Shown here in pieces: positions 1-8,978 of a DNA stretch of 64,000 bases. Within the stretch, counting starts at the first letter, position 1, and every line of letters starts with the position of its first letter. A model generated the notes under the pieces. It made no database searches. It worked only from the letters and a program-made list of their open reading frames with translations, and had not been told where the DNA came from. The stretch is from the NCBI RefSeq assembly GCF_019285735.1, contig NZ_CP079107.1:3844001-3908000 (forward strand), in the 5' to 3' direction. This DNA comes from Paeniglutamicibacter sp. Y32M11 (GTDB taxonomy: Bacteria; Actinomycetota; Actinomycetes; Actinomycetales; Micrococcaceae). The position numbers were made by a program, and so were the translations under genes.

Positions 1-516
1 ATGGGCAAGGTCAAACTGCCCACGCGCTTTGTCATGGCTGCCGCATCCGGCGCGGTCGTTTCAACCATCGCACTGGTGATTAGCGGCCCCATCTACGGGG
101 TCCTCACCCACAGCCTTGCTGACATCTGGCTCATCTCCTGGCTATATACCACCGCCATCACAACGATCGGCATGGGATTGCACCCCATCTTGCGCCATTG
201 GACAACGGCCACCTTGACGCTCTGCTTTGTTGCACTGAACTTCACCAGCTCGGGCGGCATCTTCATGCCAGAAGTGCAGCCGGGCCTGTTTGCGGCGCTC
301 AACGCCTTCTGGAACGGCGCAGCGTGGCTTCACGCAGTCCAAACACTGACCTATTTCCCGAGTGAGGGAATCGGCCTCGATATCCTGAAATTGGCACTAT
401 GGCTCATCGCCGGTATCGCACTGATGATCCTCACTCACGCGTGGAGTGATCGCAAGACCCGCCTGGCCGACGAGGATGCCAAGATTTCCGAGGTAGAGCA
501 GACCATCGCCGCCTAA
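1..516 (+). CDS. Membrane protein, probably C-terminal part of a YhgE/Pip or DUF3533-type protein (5' end uncertain)
   Basis: The frame is open from the first base of the window, so the true start may lie upstream; the visible part is 171 residues. It has about four to five hydrophobic segments (roughly residues 10-33, 38-60, 68-85, 125-147) and a charged C-terminal tail. The stretch with SSGGIFMPE followed by an aromatic-rich segment resembles the C-terminal membrane region of YhgE/Pip (ABC-2-like) proteins, in which a TSSGGxxP-like motif is common. It ends 23 bp before the first copy of a repeated operator-like site in front of the TetR gene, so it could belong to the same regulon or be the end of an upstream operon. 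Function is not known; the family call is tentative. Confidence 0.55.
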   Translation: MGKVKLPTRFVMAAASGAVVSTIALVISGPIYGVLTHSLADIWLISWLYTTAITTIGMGLHPILRHWTTATLTLCFVALNFTSSGGIFMPEVQPGLFAALNAFWNGAAWLHAVQTLTYFPSEGIGLDILKLALWLIAGIALMILTHAWSDRKTRLADEDAKISEVEQTIAA

Positions 517-538
517 TCGCGATGGCCGCATAATTTCC

Positions 539-554
539 AATCAAACGATTGACA
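539..554. promoter_or_regulatory. Operator-like site 1 (AATCAAACGATTGACA)
   Basis: First of three related 16-bp sites around the TetR gene, with the pattern AATCnAnCGATTGAyw. Its right half contains TTGACA, a consensus -35 hexamer. A second small dyad, GTGAC-CGGC-GTCAC, follows directly at 555-568. The TetR protein is the natural candidate to bind here; that is inference. Confidence 0.5.
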
Positions 555-588
555 GTGACCGGCGTCACGGTGTTTGCTGGAGTATCCG

Positions 589-604
589 AATCAATCGATT
601 GATT
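589..604. promoter_or_regulatory. Operator-like perfect palindrome, site 2 (AATCAATCGATTGATT)
   Basis: A perfect 16-bp palindrome 35 bp upstream of the GTG start of the TetR gene. It shares AATCnAnCGATTGA with the sites at 539-554 and 1277-1292, and as the most symmetrical copy is probably the highest-affinity one. Position and repetition suggest TetR autoregulation. Confidence 0.6.
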
Positions 605-639
605 GGCTCGGATACCTTCAGTAGACATTGGAGTCCCGG

Positions 640-1278
640 GTGAACATCGTCAAGGTCCAGCAGGCCGCCGTGCTGCTCTTTGCCCGCCAGGGGTTTGCCG
701 CAACCGGCATCCGGGAGCTGGGGGCAGCGGCCGGCATCAACTCCGCCACGATCTATCACTACACCGGCAGCAAGGAACAGCTGTTGGTGGCGATCATGCG
801 CGGTTGCCTAGAATCAATGATCACTTCGGGCTCGGCCGCGCTGCGCAGCAGCTCCGAACCGACCATCCAATTGGCGGCGTTGGTCTCATCCCATGTTGGT
901 TTTACTGCCTCCAACCCACTGACCGCCCGCGTTGCCGAATACGAAATGCGCGCACTGGCACTCGAAAATCAATCGGCAATGCAACAGCTTCGCGATGACT
1001 ACGAAGCCCTCTTCGCCCAGGTTGTTGAACGCGGAATCCGCGTCGGCGATTTTTCCTCCATTGACTCCACCATGGCCCGTCTTGCGCTGATGGAAATGGG
1101 GACCGGCGTTGCCCATTGGTATAGGCCCGATGGCCGACTCACGCTCTCCGAGGTCCAGCACAACTTTGTGGACATGGCCTGCAAGATCCTCTCCGCCGAC
1201 CCATCCACCCTGATGGGAGTGGACTTCATAGATCCACCGGTGCTGCTGGGCAGCGAGCCGCCGGGAGTTAGTACCTAA
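640..1278 (+). CDS. TetR family transcriptional regulator
   Basis: A repressor of 212 residues. The N-terminal 50 residues form a typical TetR DNA-binding domain ([11 protein letters not shown], then [27 protein letters not shown], the helix-turn-helix with the usual YHYxxSKEQLL end). The rest is a helical ligand-binding domain of the kind found in acyl-CoA-responsive members. I chose GTG at 640 because GGAG at 630-633 sits six bases before it; a TTG at 628 in the same frame has no good ribosome site. It lies directly upstream of the carboxylase/lyase genes, as a TetR regulator does near accD1-accA1 in mycobacteria, so control of leucine catabolism with an acyl-CoA inducer is likely. Three matching operator-like sites flank it. 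Confidence 0.9.
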   Translation: MNIVKVQQAAVLLFARQGFAATGIRELGAAAGINSATIYHYTGSKEQLLVAIMRGCLESMITSGSAALRSSSEPTIQLAALVSSHVGFTASNPLTARVAEYEMRALALENQSAMQQLRDDYEALFAQVVERGIRVGDFSSIDSTMARLALMEMGTGVAHWYRPDGRLTLSEVQHNFVDMACKILSADPSTLMGVDFIDPPVLLGSEPPGVST

Positions 1279-1292
1279 TCCACCGATTGACA
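1277..1292. promoter_or_regulatory. Operator-like site 3 (AATCCACCGATTGACA), in front of the carboxylase operon
   Basis: Third copy of the AATCnAnCGATTGAyw pattern, in the gap of 52 bp between the TetR stop codon and the carboxylase beta start. It again includes TTGACA, so binding would cover a -35 element and let the TetR protein control the carboxylase genes separately from its own promoter. Confidence 0.5.
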
Positions 1293-1330
1293 GGACATTC
1301 CCTCCCCCGTTTTGCTTCGAAAGAGGATCC

Positions 1331-2941
1331 ATGGAAGCGCTAGACAGCACGCTCGACATCACCAGCCCCGGTTACTTGAAAAATGCAGCCGAGCAAAACC
1401 TGCTGGTCGCCGAGCTCAAGAACCGTCTGGCCACCGCAGCCCGCGGCGGATCGGAGAAAACCCGACAACGGCACGTGGATCGAGGAAAGCTTCTGCCGCG
1501 TGATCGCGTCGAAGCACTCCTGGACGAGGGTTCACCGTTTCTAGAAATCGCGCCACTGGCGGCGGAGGGTATGTATGACGGGGAATGCCCGGGCGCCGGG
1601 CTCATCACCGGTATCGGTCTGGTCCACGATCGTTTTGTGATGGTCGTCTGCAATGATGCAACGGTCAAGGGCGGGACCTACTTCCCGATGACCGTAAAAA
1701 AGCACCTGCGAGCCCAGGAAATTGCGCTCGAGAACGGCCTGCCCTGCGTATACCTCGTTGACTCGGGCGGCGCTTTTTTGCCCATGCAGGACGAGGTCTT
1801 CCCGGACCGCGATCACTTCGGGAGGATCTTCTACAACCAGGCCAACCTGTCAGCCGCCAAGATTCCGCAACTTGCCGCGGTCCTGGGCTCCTGCACCGCA
1901 GGAGGTGCCTACGTTCCGGCGATGAGCGATGAGACGGTGATCGTCCGCAACCAGGGCACCATCTTTTTGGGCGGACCCCCACTGGTGAAGGCGGCCATCG
2001 GCGAAATTGTCAGCGCCGAAGAACTCGGCGGCGGCGATCTTCATGCCAAGACCTCCGGGGTGGTTGACCATCTGGCCGAAAACGATGCCCACGCCATCTC
2101 GATTCTCCGCGACATCATCGATACCCTGCCCTCCACCCCGCAACCGGTGTGGGACGTCCTGACCGATAACCCGGCGCCGCTTCTGGATCCCAGCGAACTG
2201 TACGGTGTTGTTCCCACCGATGTGAACGCATCCTACGACGTGCATGAGGTCATCGCGCGGATCGTTGACGGCAGCGAGTTCCACGAATTTAAGGCCAACT
2301 ACGGCACGACCTTGGTCACGGGTTTCGCCCGCATCCACGGTCACAAGGTCGGCATCGTGGCCAATAACGGGGTCCTCTTCTCCGAATCCGCACTCAAGGG
2401 AGCCCACTTCATTGAGCTCTGCGATCAACGCGGCGTACCGCTGATCTTCCTGCAGAACCTCGCGGGTTTCATGGTCGGCCGAGATTATGAGGCCGGCGGC
2501 ATCGCCAAACATGGCGCCAAGATGGTCACCGCTGTTGCCACGGCACGGGTTCCCAAGCTCACCGTGATCATCGGCGGGTCCTTCGGTGCGGGCAACTACT
2601 CTATGTGCGGGCGGGCCTACTCCCCGCGTTTCTTATGGATGTGGCCGGCGGCCCGGATCTCGGTCATGGGCGGGGCCCAGGCATCCTCCGTCCTAGCCAC
2701 CGTCAAGCGTGATGCCCTCGAGGCGGCGGGTTCCACGTGGAGCGCCGAAGAAGAAGCCACCTTCAAGGAGCCGCTCAAGGCCCAGTATGAGCACCAGGGC
2801 AATCCGTATTACTCCACGGCGCGGCTCTGGGACGACGGCGTCATCGATCCCCTCGACACGCGCAGGGTCCTGGGCCTGACTCTGGATGTCTGCGCAAGAC
2901 AACCCCTGAAGGAAACCTCCTTCGGTCTGTTCAGGATGTGA
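1331..2941 (+). CDS. mccB: Acyl-CoA carboxylase beta subunit (carboxyltransferase), methylcrotonyl-CoA type
   Basis: This is the carboxyltransferase half of a biotin-dependent acyl-CoA carboxylase, 536 residues, the usual length. The N-terminal crotonase-like half carries the [15 protein letters not shown] region and the C-terminal half [16 protein letters not shown] followed by [17 protein letters not shown]. That last stretch is characteristic of methylcrotonyl-CoA carboxylase (MccB, mycobacterial AccD1) rather than propionyl- or acetyl-CoA carboxylases. The enzyme carboxylates 3-methylcrotonyl-CoA to 3-methylglutaconyl-CoA in leucine breakdown. An AGAGG ribosome site precedes the ATG. The alpha subunit gene follows after six bases. 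Confidence 0.9.
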   Translation: MEALDSTLDITSPGYLKNAAEQNLLVAELKNRLATAARGGSEKTRQRHVDRGKLLPRDRVEALLDEGSPFLEIAPLAAEGMYDGECPGAGLITGIGLVHDRFVMVVCNDATVKGGTYFPMTVKKHLRAQEIALENGLPCVYLVDSGGAFLPMQDEVFPDRDHFGRIFYNQANLSAAKIPQLAAVLGSCTAGGAYVPAMSDETVIVRNQGTIFLGGPPLVKAAIGEIVSAEELGGGDLHAKTSGVVDHLAENDAHAISILRDIIDTLPSTPQPVWDVLTDNPAPLLDPSELYGVVPTDVNASYDVHEVIARIVDGSEFHEFKANYGTTLVTGFARIHGHKVGIVANNGVLFSESALKGAHFIELCDQRGVPLIFLQNLAGFMVGRDYEAGGIAKHGAKMVTAVATARVPKLTVIIGGSFGAGNYSMCGRAYSPRFLWMWPAARISVMGGAQASSVLATVKRDALEAAGSTWSAEEEATFKEPLKAQYEHQGNPYYSTARLWDDGVIDPLDTRRVLGLTLDVCARQPLKETSFGLFRM

Positions 2942-2947
2942 GGCACA

Positions 2948-4982
2948 GTGAAAACCACACTCTTTACCACCGTGCTGGTGGCTAACCGCGGGGAAATCGC
3001 GGTGCGAATCATTCGTACGCTGCGCGCCATGGGCATCAAATCCGTGGCCGTGTACTCCGATGCTGATGCGGGGGCCAAGCACGTGCGCGAGGCCGATCAG
3101 GCGATCCGGATCGGCACGGCGGCGGCTTCCGATAGCTATCTGAACATCACCAACGTGCTCGAGGCGTGCCGACAATCCGGCGCCCAGGCGGTGCATCCGG
3201 GGTACGGGTTCCTCTCCGAAAACATCGCCTTTGCTCGAGCGCTTAAGGACGCGGGAATCACCTTCATCGGACCGAATATTGATGCCCTGCTGCTGATGGG
3301 TGACAAGATTCGCTCCAAGAACCACGTGGCCGCCCACGATGTCCCGGTGACACCCGGCATCGCCGAGCCCGAGCTCAGCGACGAGGAACTCATCGACGCG
3401 GCCGAGTCGATCGGGTTCCCGGTGCTGATCAAGCCATCGGCCGGTGGCGGCGGCAAGGGCATGGTGGCCGTTGATTCGCCCGAGAAACTCCCCGCTGCCC
3501 TACTCAGCGCCAGGCGTACCGCGTTGAGTTCCTTTGGTGATGACACGCTGTTCCTCGAGCGTCTGGTGCGCAGCCCGCGGCACATCGAGGTGCAGATCTT
3601 GGCCGACACCCACGGCAATACCGTACATCTGGGTGAACGTGAGTGCTCGCTGCAACGCAGGCATCAAAAGGTCATCGAGGAGGCACCGGCTCCCCTGCTG
3701 GAAAACCTCAAGGACGGTTCTTCCATCCGTGCCCAGTTGGGCGCAGCTGCCGTAGCCGCGGCCGCGTCGGTGAACTATGTGGGAGCCGGAACCGTGGAAT
3801 TCTTGGTCTCCGACGAGGCCCCGGGCGAATTCTTCTTCATGGAAATGAATACCCGCCTGCAGGTGGAGCATCCGGTCACCGAGGAAGTGGTGCGGGTTGC
3901 CGGCGAGCGCCTGGATCTGGTGGCGGCGCAGGTGCGCATTGCCGCCGGCGAACCCCTGGGCTTCACCCAGGATCAGGTCTCCCTGCACGGTCACGCCATC
4001 GAGGCCCGTGTGTACGCCGAGGACCCGGCCCACGACTTCATGCCCTCCACCGGACGCCTGCTGCGCGTTCTCGAACCCGGCGGTGAACACGTGCGTGTGG
4101 ACTCATCGCTGGTCGAAGGCTGGGAAATCTCCCCCACTACGACCCGATGTTGGCGAAGGTCATCGCCTGGGGCGATGATCGGAACAGTGCCTTGGCGCGT
4201 CTTGATCGGGCGCTGGCACACACCGAAATCCTGGGCGTGCTGAGCAACATCGAATACCTGCGGCTGTTACTCGGCGATTCAGATGTCCGCGCCGGAAATT
4301 TGGATACCACCCTGATCGAACGCAAGATGCCGGGCATGATCTTTAGGAGCATCACCCATACCGAACTGGTGCTGGCCGCTGCCATGTTTATCGCTCGGTC
4401 TCCCGGGAGTGGCGGAACCTGGCGGGCCCGTGACTCCTGGCGGCTGGGAGCACGCACCGCCATGACCACCACCCTCGAAGTTGAGGGCAGGCTTTGGACC
4501 CTGACCTCGGTGCCCACCGCCGGCGGACGACGCTTCACGCTGGAAGGCCAGGACTTCGAGGTGACCCAGCTACCCGGGGGCAACTTCGCAATTAATGGAG
4601 TGCAGGAGCAGCAGATCACGGCATTTGGTGATGATGCAACCCTCTGGATCGGCCGCGACGGCTGGGCCGGAGCAGTGCGCAGCCTGGATCAGCGGGAGCT
4701 GTTGCACCGGGAACTGGCTAACCGCACACTGACTCCCGGAGAAGCGCCCCGGAGGTCCGTTCCCCGATGCCCGGCACGGTGATCGCGGTGGGCGTCAGCG
4801 ATGGGCAGTTGGTTCGGGCCGGAGAAATCTTGGTGACGATCGAGGCCATGAAGATGGAGCACCCCATGGTCTCCCCCGGCGCGGGTACCGTGAGCATCGG
4901 GCGATTGCGCGTGGGTGACTTGGTTAAGGCCAACCAGGTCGTCGCCACCCTCGACTACACCGCGGAAGCAGAGGCATCATGA
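2948..4982 (+). pseudogene. mccA: Acyl-CoA carboxylase alpha subunit (biotin carboxylase plus biotin carrier), interrupted by two frameshifts
   Basis: The partner of the beta subunit: biotin carboxylase domain ([11 protein letters not shown] near the N terminus, [14 protein letters not shown]-grasp loop, [14 protein letters not shown]), a middle region, and a C-terminal biotin carrier domain with the biotinylated lysine in EAMKMEHP. It starts with GTG at 2948 after a GAGG. The frame breaks twice: at the CCCCC run 4131-4135, where one more C would give [15 protein letters not shown], and at CCCC 4747-4750, where one more C would give PEVRSPMPGTVIAV. With both bases restored the protein is about 678 residues, normal for the family, with no other damage. 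Either two homopolymer reading errors or a recent loss of function; I favour errors. The stop overlaps the start of the lyase gene. Confidence 0.85.
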
Positions 4983-5800
4983 TGAGCTTCAGCATGGGAC
5001 CCGCCATCCTCTTTTGCCCTGCCGACCGGCCCGACCGCTACGCCAAGGCGCTTCAACGCGCCGACGCCGTGATCATCGATCTCGAAGACGCGGTGGCCGC
5101 GGGCGACAAGGAAACAGCGCGGCAGGCACTACTGGCGAACCCACTGGATCCACAACGCACCATCGTGCGGGTCAATCCGGCGGGCACCGAAGATTTCGCC
5201 GCGGATCTCGCAGCGGTCCGGCAGACCGCGTACCGCACCATCATGCTGGCCAAGACCGAGACCCTTGACGATTTGGCCGCGGTCAGCGATTTCAACGTTG
5301 TGGCGTTGTGCGAGACGGCGCTGGGTGTCATTAATGCCCCGCAGCTTGCCGCAGCACCCAACGTTGTGGCGCTGATGTGGGGCGCAGAGGACCTGGTCGC
5401 TTCTTTAGGCGGTTCCTCTTCGCGCCACGATTCGGGCGGTTACCGCGATGTAGCGCTGCACGCCCGCTCCCAGGTACTGCTGGCCGCCGGTGCCTTCGGG
5501 AAGCTCGCCATTGATTCGGTGTACATCAACATTGCCGACCACGAAGGGCTGCTGGCCGAATCCATCGACGCCCAGGCCTCCGGGTTCGGGGCCAAAGCGT
5601 CAATCCACCCGGGCCAGATGCCCGTGATCCGCCAGGCGTTCTTGCCCTCGGCCGAGCAGGTCGAGCGCGCCACACGTATTCTTGCCGCGGCGAAGGATGC
5701 AGCCGGAGTGTTCACGTTTGAGGGGCAGATGGTGGATGAGCCGCTGTTGCGCCATGCCCGGGCCACGTTGGCGCGGCATGCATCAACGACGACCCCATGA
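4979..5800 (+). CDS. citE: CitE-like HpcH/HpaI-family acyl-CoA lyase
   Basis: A 273-residue TIM-barrel lyase of the citrate lyase beta/CitE-like family. Visible motifs are VIIDLEDAV (metal/acid region), VRVNPAGT (substrate arginine), ALCETALGVI (metal-binding Glu) and WGAEDLVASLG (Asp). No citrate lyase alpha or gamma genes are nearby, so it is not part of classical citrate lyase. In Mycobacterium tuberculosis a homologue in the accD1-accA1 operon cleaves beta-hydroxyacyl-CoAs such as HMG-CoA; here too it follows both carboxylase subunits (start overlaps the alpha stop), so a role in the last steps of leucine breakdown is likely. The acyl-CoA dehydrogenase and MaoC hydratase found in that operon are absent here. 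Confidence 0.85.
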   Translation: MMSFSMGPAILFCPADRPDRYAKALQRADAVIIDLEDAVAAGDKETARQALLANPLDPQRTIVRVNPAGTEDFAADLAAVRQTAYRTIMLAKTETLDDLAAVSDFNVVALCETALGVINAPQLAAAPNVVALMWGAEDLVASLGGSSSRHDSGGYRDVALHARSQVLLAAGAFGKLAIDSVYINIADHEGLLAESIDAQASGFGAKASIHPGQMPVIRQAFLPSAEQVERATRILAAAKDAAGVFTFEGQMVDEPLLRHARATLARHASTTTP

Positions 5801-5802
5801 CG

Positions 5803-5842
5803 GATGCCCCGTCGCAGCTTCCGCAGTCAGCGACGGGGCATC
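5803..5842. terminator. Bidirectional stem-loop terminator
   Basis: A perfect 13-bp stem (GATGCCCCGTCGC at 5803-5815 with GCGACGGGGCATC at 5830-5842) between the convergent lyase and alcohol dehydrogenase genes. It can end transcription from either side. Confidence 0.8.
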
Positions 5843-5848
5843 GATTCG

Positions 5849-6895
5849 TTAATTCTGGTGCGGGACGATGACCGCCCGGGCATTCAGCTTGCCAGCCACC
5901 ATTTTCCTGTACGCCTCCAGCCCGTCCTCCAACGAGTAGGTCTCGATTTCCGGAGTGATCTGCCCCGCCCGATACATATCGACAACCTCGTGGAGCTCCT
6001 CAATGGTTCCCCAGTAGGTGTTGGTAATGACCGACTCATACGGAGTGGTGAAAAAACTCCACTCATGCACGCCACCGGCGATCCCGACAACAACGAGCTT
6101 GCCACCTTGCGCCATTGAAGCCGTGGCGGTCGCCAAGGTGGGCGTGACACCCACGAAATCGAACGCCGCGTCGACCCCGCGACCGCCGGTGATCTCTCGG
6201 ATCTTCTGGACTTGTTCGGGTCCGGAAGGAACGGTCATTGCTCCGGCCTCCTCGGCCTTGGCCATGGCCTCGGGCTTCGTGTCCGTGGCGATGATGGTGG
6301 CACCGGTGAGCGCTTTGAGTATCTGCACGGCGATCTGGCCCAGTCCTCCCAGACCCACGACCAACGCAAATCTTCCGCCCGCGTTCAGGTGCGGCAGTGC
6401 CCCCTTGATCGCGTGGTAGGGGGTCAGAGCCGCGTCCGCGAGCGGTGCGGCGGCAACCGGATCGGCATCGCCCAGCGGGATCAGGTTGCGAGCAGGCACG
6501 GTGACATACTCGGCCATACCGCCATCACGTCCCAGCCCGATCCCGGCATATGGATTGGTCGCGGCGTTTTCACAGTACGTGTCTTGGCCGCGCGAACATG
6601 CCTTGCACCTGCCACAGCCCACGGGTCCATAAACCAAATAGGCGTCGCCAATGTTGATACCGCTGACACCCTCGCCGACTGACTCCACCCACCCGGAGTT
6701 TTCATGCCCGAGCGTGAATCCCGCTTTCATGTTGCCCGGAATCTCTGCCGTGAAATCCTGGAAAATGCTCACGTCCGAATGGCATGCCCCGGCACCTGCG
6801 ACCTTGAGCAGGACTTCTCCGGGACCTGGCTCGGGCTTTTGGACTTCCTTGAGAGCCGGAAACTGCTTCCATTCCTCGAAAACTATCGCGCGCAT
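5849..6895 (-). CDS. Zinc-dependent alcohol dehydrogenase, NAD(P)-dependent
   Basis: A 348-residue medium-chain dehydrogenase. Catalytic zinc ligands are in GACHSD (Cys38, His39 region) and GHE (His64, Glu65); the four-cysteine structural zinc loop reads CGRCKACSRGQDTYC; the Rossmann fold shows VVGLGGLGQIAVQ. It oxidises an alcohol to an aldehyde or the reverse; the substrate cannot be read from sequence. The ATG follows an AGGAAGAAGG ribosome site. It is divergent from dsdA with about 200 bp between them and stands alone as a transcription unit. Aryl-alcohol or short-chain alcohol dehydrogenase are the main possibilities. Confidence 0.88.
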   Translation of the reverse strand: MRAIVFEEWKQFPALKEVQKPEPGPGEVLLKVAGAGACHSDVSIFQDFTAEIPGNMKAGFTLGHENSGWVESVGEGVSGINIGDAYLVYGPVGCGRCKACSRGQDTYCENAATNPYAGIGLGRDGGMAEYVTVPARNLIPLGDADPVAAAPLADAALTPYHAIKGALPHLNAGGRFALVVGLGGLGQIAVQILKALTGATIIATDTKPEAMAKAEEAGAMTVPSGPEQVQKIREITGGRGVDAAFDFVGVTPTLATATASMAQGGKLVVVGIAGGVHEWSFFTTPYESVITNTYWGTIEELHEVVDMYRAGQITPEIETYSLEDGLEAYRKMVAGKLNARAVIVPHQN

Positions 6896-7100
6896 GTTGT
6901 GCCTTCTTCCTGCTGGATGGGCAAACTCTTCACGGGACTCAGGCTATCGGCTGTCACTTAAGAATTCCACGGTCGTTCCCACCGGTTCGTCCGCCCGTCA
7001 CTCAAGGGCCTTACGAACATCCTTCCGGCCGGGTCCGAGAAGCGCCGATTCGCCGCCGACAATCCGGTGCCCTACATTGGGGAGCAGACCGCCCGCAATC

Positions 7101-8474
7101 ATGGAGAATCCAGCGACAATGAACCAAGCCTTCGACCTACAGCAACTCCTCACCGACCCCATCGTCGCGGCACTGGCCCGGGCCGAAGAAACCGCGTGGT
7201 TCGCCGCCAAGCCGACCGACACCGCGGCGGGTATCGACGCTTCGGGCATCAACCCCGGAATCATCGAGGACGCCCGGGCACGCTTTGGCCGTTTCGCCCC
7301 CTGGTTCGCGCAGCATTTTCCCGACACCCGAGCCACAAACGGCATCCTCGAATCCCCGCTGGTCAACATCCCCACGATGCAGGCGGAACTGGGACGTCGA
7401 TTTGGCGCCGTCTTGCCCGGCAAGCTGTGGCTCAAGCGCGACGATTCCCTGCCGGTCAGTGGTTCCATCAAGGCGCGCGGGGGCATCCACGAGGTAATCG
7501 AGGTCGCCGAACGACTTGCCATCGCCGCCGGTCTGATGGCTCCGGGTGATGATGCCCGGGTACTGGATGCCCCCGAGGTGCGCCAGCTGCTATCGGCCCA
7601 TGGCATCGCCGTGGGCTCCACCGGCAACCTCGGCCTGTCCATCGGGATCGTTGCCTCGGAACTCGGCTTTAACACCACCGTGCACATGTCCCTGGATGCT
7701 CGCACCTGGAAGAAGGAGCTACTGCGCGCCCGCGGAGTTAATGTCGTGGAGCACGAGGGGAACTTCTCCGACGCGGTGGCCGCCGGACGCCGCACCGCCG
7801 AGGCGGACCCGAGCGTTTGGTTTGTTGATGACGAGGCCTCGCTGAGCCTGTTCGCCGGCTATTCGGTCGCCGGCTCGCGCTTGGCCGAACAGTTGACCGC
7901 GTTGGACATCACCGTTAATGCGCACCACCCGCTGATCGTGCACCTACCCTGCGGTGTGGGTGGCGGACCCGGCGGCGTGACGTTCGGGCTCAAGGCCGCC
8001 TTTGGGGATGCCGTGCACTGTGTCTTTGCCGAGCCGGTTAACTCCCCCTGCATGTCGCTCGGCGTGCGCACCGGGTTGCACGATGGAATCTCCGTGGCAG
8101 ACATCGGGCTGAGCGGGCTCACCGCCGCCGATGGTCTGGCGGTGGGCAGGCCCTCCCGGCTGGTCGGCGAGCACCTGCAGCAGCTGATCGACGGCTATGT
8201 AACCATCACCGATGAACGGATGAAGGCCTTGGTTGGTCTGCTGCACAATACCGAAAACATCGATGTGGAGCCCTCCGCCGCTGCAGGGTTCGCCGGACCG
8301 TGGCGCATCTTGGAGGATGCGGGGTACCGGGAAGCTTTCGGGCTCGATGACGCGGCTCTGGCCAACGCTACGCACATCATCTGGTCAACCGGCGGCTCGA
8401 TGGTGCCGGCCGCAGAGATGGCTGACTATGTGGCCGAGGGCCAGACCATGGTCAGCGAGATTATCTGGCGCTAG
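7101..8474 (+). CDS. dsdA: D-serine ammonia-lyase (D-serine dehydratase)
   Basis: A PLP enzyme of 457 residues that converts D-serine to pyruvate and ammonia. It aligns with E. coli DsdA through LPVSGSIKARGGIHEV (PLP lysine), AVGSTGNLGLSIGI, VHMSxDARTWKK, GYSVAGSRL, HLPCGVGGGPGGVTFGLK (phosphate-binding glycines), FAEPVNSPCM and TAADGLAVGR. I start it at ATG 7101 because the beginning (MEN...MN) matches that of E. coli DsdA; ATG 7119 with GGAGAA ten bases before it is the alternative. The frame stays open further upstream, but that part runs through the divergent promoter region and is not coding. No dsdX transporter or dsdC regulator is next to it. Confidence 0.93.
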   Translation: MENPATMNQAFDLQQLLTDPIVAALARAEETAWFAAKPTDTAAGIDASGINPGIIEDARARFGRFAPWFAQHFPDTRATNGILESPLVNIPTMQAELGRRFGAVLPGKLWLKRDDSLPVSGSIKARGGIHEVIEVAERLAIAAGLMAPGDDARVLDAPEVRQLLSAHGIAVGSTGNLGLSIGIVASELGFNTTVHMSLDARTWKKELLRARGVNVVEHEGNFSDAVAAGRRTAEADPSVWFVDDEASLSLFAGYSVAGSRLAEQLTALDITVNAHHPLIVHLPCGVGGGPGGVTFGLKAAFGDAVHCVFAEPVNSPCMSLGVRTGLHDGISVADIGLSGLTAADGLAVGRPSRLVGEHLQQLIDGYVTITDERMKALVGLLHNTENIDVEPSAAAGFAGPWRILEDAGYREAFGLDDAALANATHIIWSTGGSMVPAAEMADYVAEGQTMVSEIIWR

Positions 8475-8503
8475 GTATCGCTCCCACCGGTAGATTGGGC
8501 GGC

Positions 8504-8896
8504 ATGGAGATTCTCTCAAGCAGGGTGTTATTGCGGCCCGTGAGACTGGCCGAAACCCAGGGCTTCTACCGCGACGTGCTGGGCCTGGCCGTCTCACGCG
8601 AATTCGGCTCCGGGGAGCACCGTGGTGTGGTGTTCTTCCTGGGCAACGGATTACTAGAGGTTTCTGGTACTCGAGAACCGGGTACCACCTCGACGCTGGT
8701 GCTGTGGATCCAGGTCCGTGACGTGCAGGCGGAGCTAAGCCGTCTGGCCGATCTTGGCGTGATGAACACCCGCGAGGCTCGCACCGAACCATGGGGCCTG
8801 ATTGAAGGGTGGATCCACGATCCGGATGGGACGCGGATCGTTCTCGTCCAGATTCCCGAGAACCACCCGATCCGACGCGATCTGCGTGAGCTGTAA
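8504..8896 (+). CDS. Glyoxalase/bleomycin resistance (VOC) family protein
   Basis: A 130-residue single-domain VOC protein. Features are the opening beta strand and AETQGFYRDVLGLAVSREF helix, an internal GHE-like region replaced by GEHRGVVFF, and the closing strand ending GWIHDPDGTRIVLVQ, in which the conserved metal Glu of many glyoxalases is not present. It may be a dioxygenase-like, isomerase or binding protein; the substrate is unknown. I chose ATG 8504 over TTG 8495. It lies 29 bp after dsdA, so it may be co-transcribed with it, and it ends just before a strong terminator. Confidence 0.8.
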   Translation: MEILSSRVLLRPVRLAETQGFYRDVLGLAVSREFGSGEHRGVVFFLGNGLLEVSGTREPGTTSTLVLWIQVRDVQAELSRLADLGVMNTREARTEPWGLIEGWIHDPDGTRIVLVQIPENHPIRRDLREL

Positions 8897-8907
8897 ACAG
8901 CACAAAA

Positions 8908-8948
8908 GGCCGTGCCCACCCGTAGAGCGAATAAGGGTGGGCACGGCC
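8908..8948. terminator. Bidirectional stem-loop terminator
   Basis: A perfect 14-bp stem (GGCCGTGCCCACCC at 8908-8921, GGGTGGGCACGGCC at 8935-8948) with a 13-base loop between the convergent VOC and phosphodiesterase genes. Confidence 0.85.
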
Positions 8949-8978
8949 GTCATGGGCCGGCAGGAAATGCTGCCGGAG

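Noticed and set aside
1850-2512. Antisense open frame in the carboxylase beta gene (220 codons)
   Set aside because: Lies opposite a well-conserved enzyme and shows only mirrored composition.
4767-4982. Free-standing biotin carrier protein gene
   Set aside because: The segment continues the alpha-subunit reading frame after the second frameshift (PEVRSP leads into MPGTVIAV), so it is the end of that protein, not a separate gene.
6651-7100. In-frame extension upstream of dsdA
   Set aside because: It runs through the divergent promoter and into the alcohol dehydrogenase gene; DsdA homology starts at about 7101.
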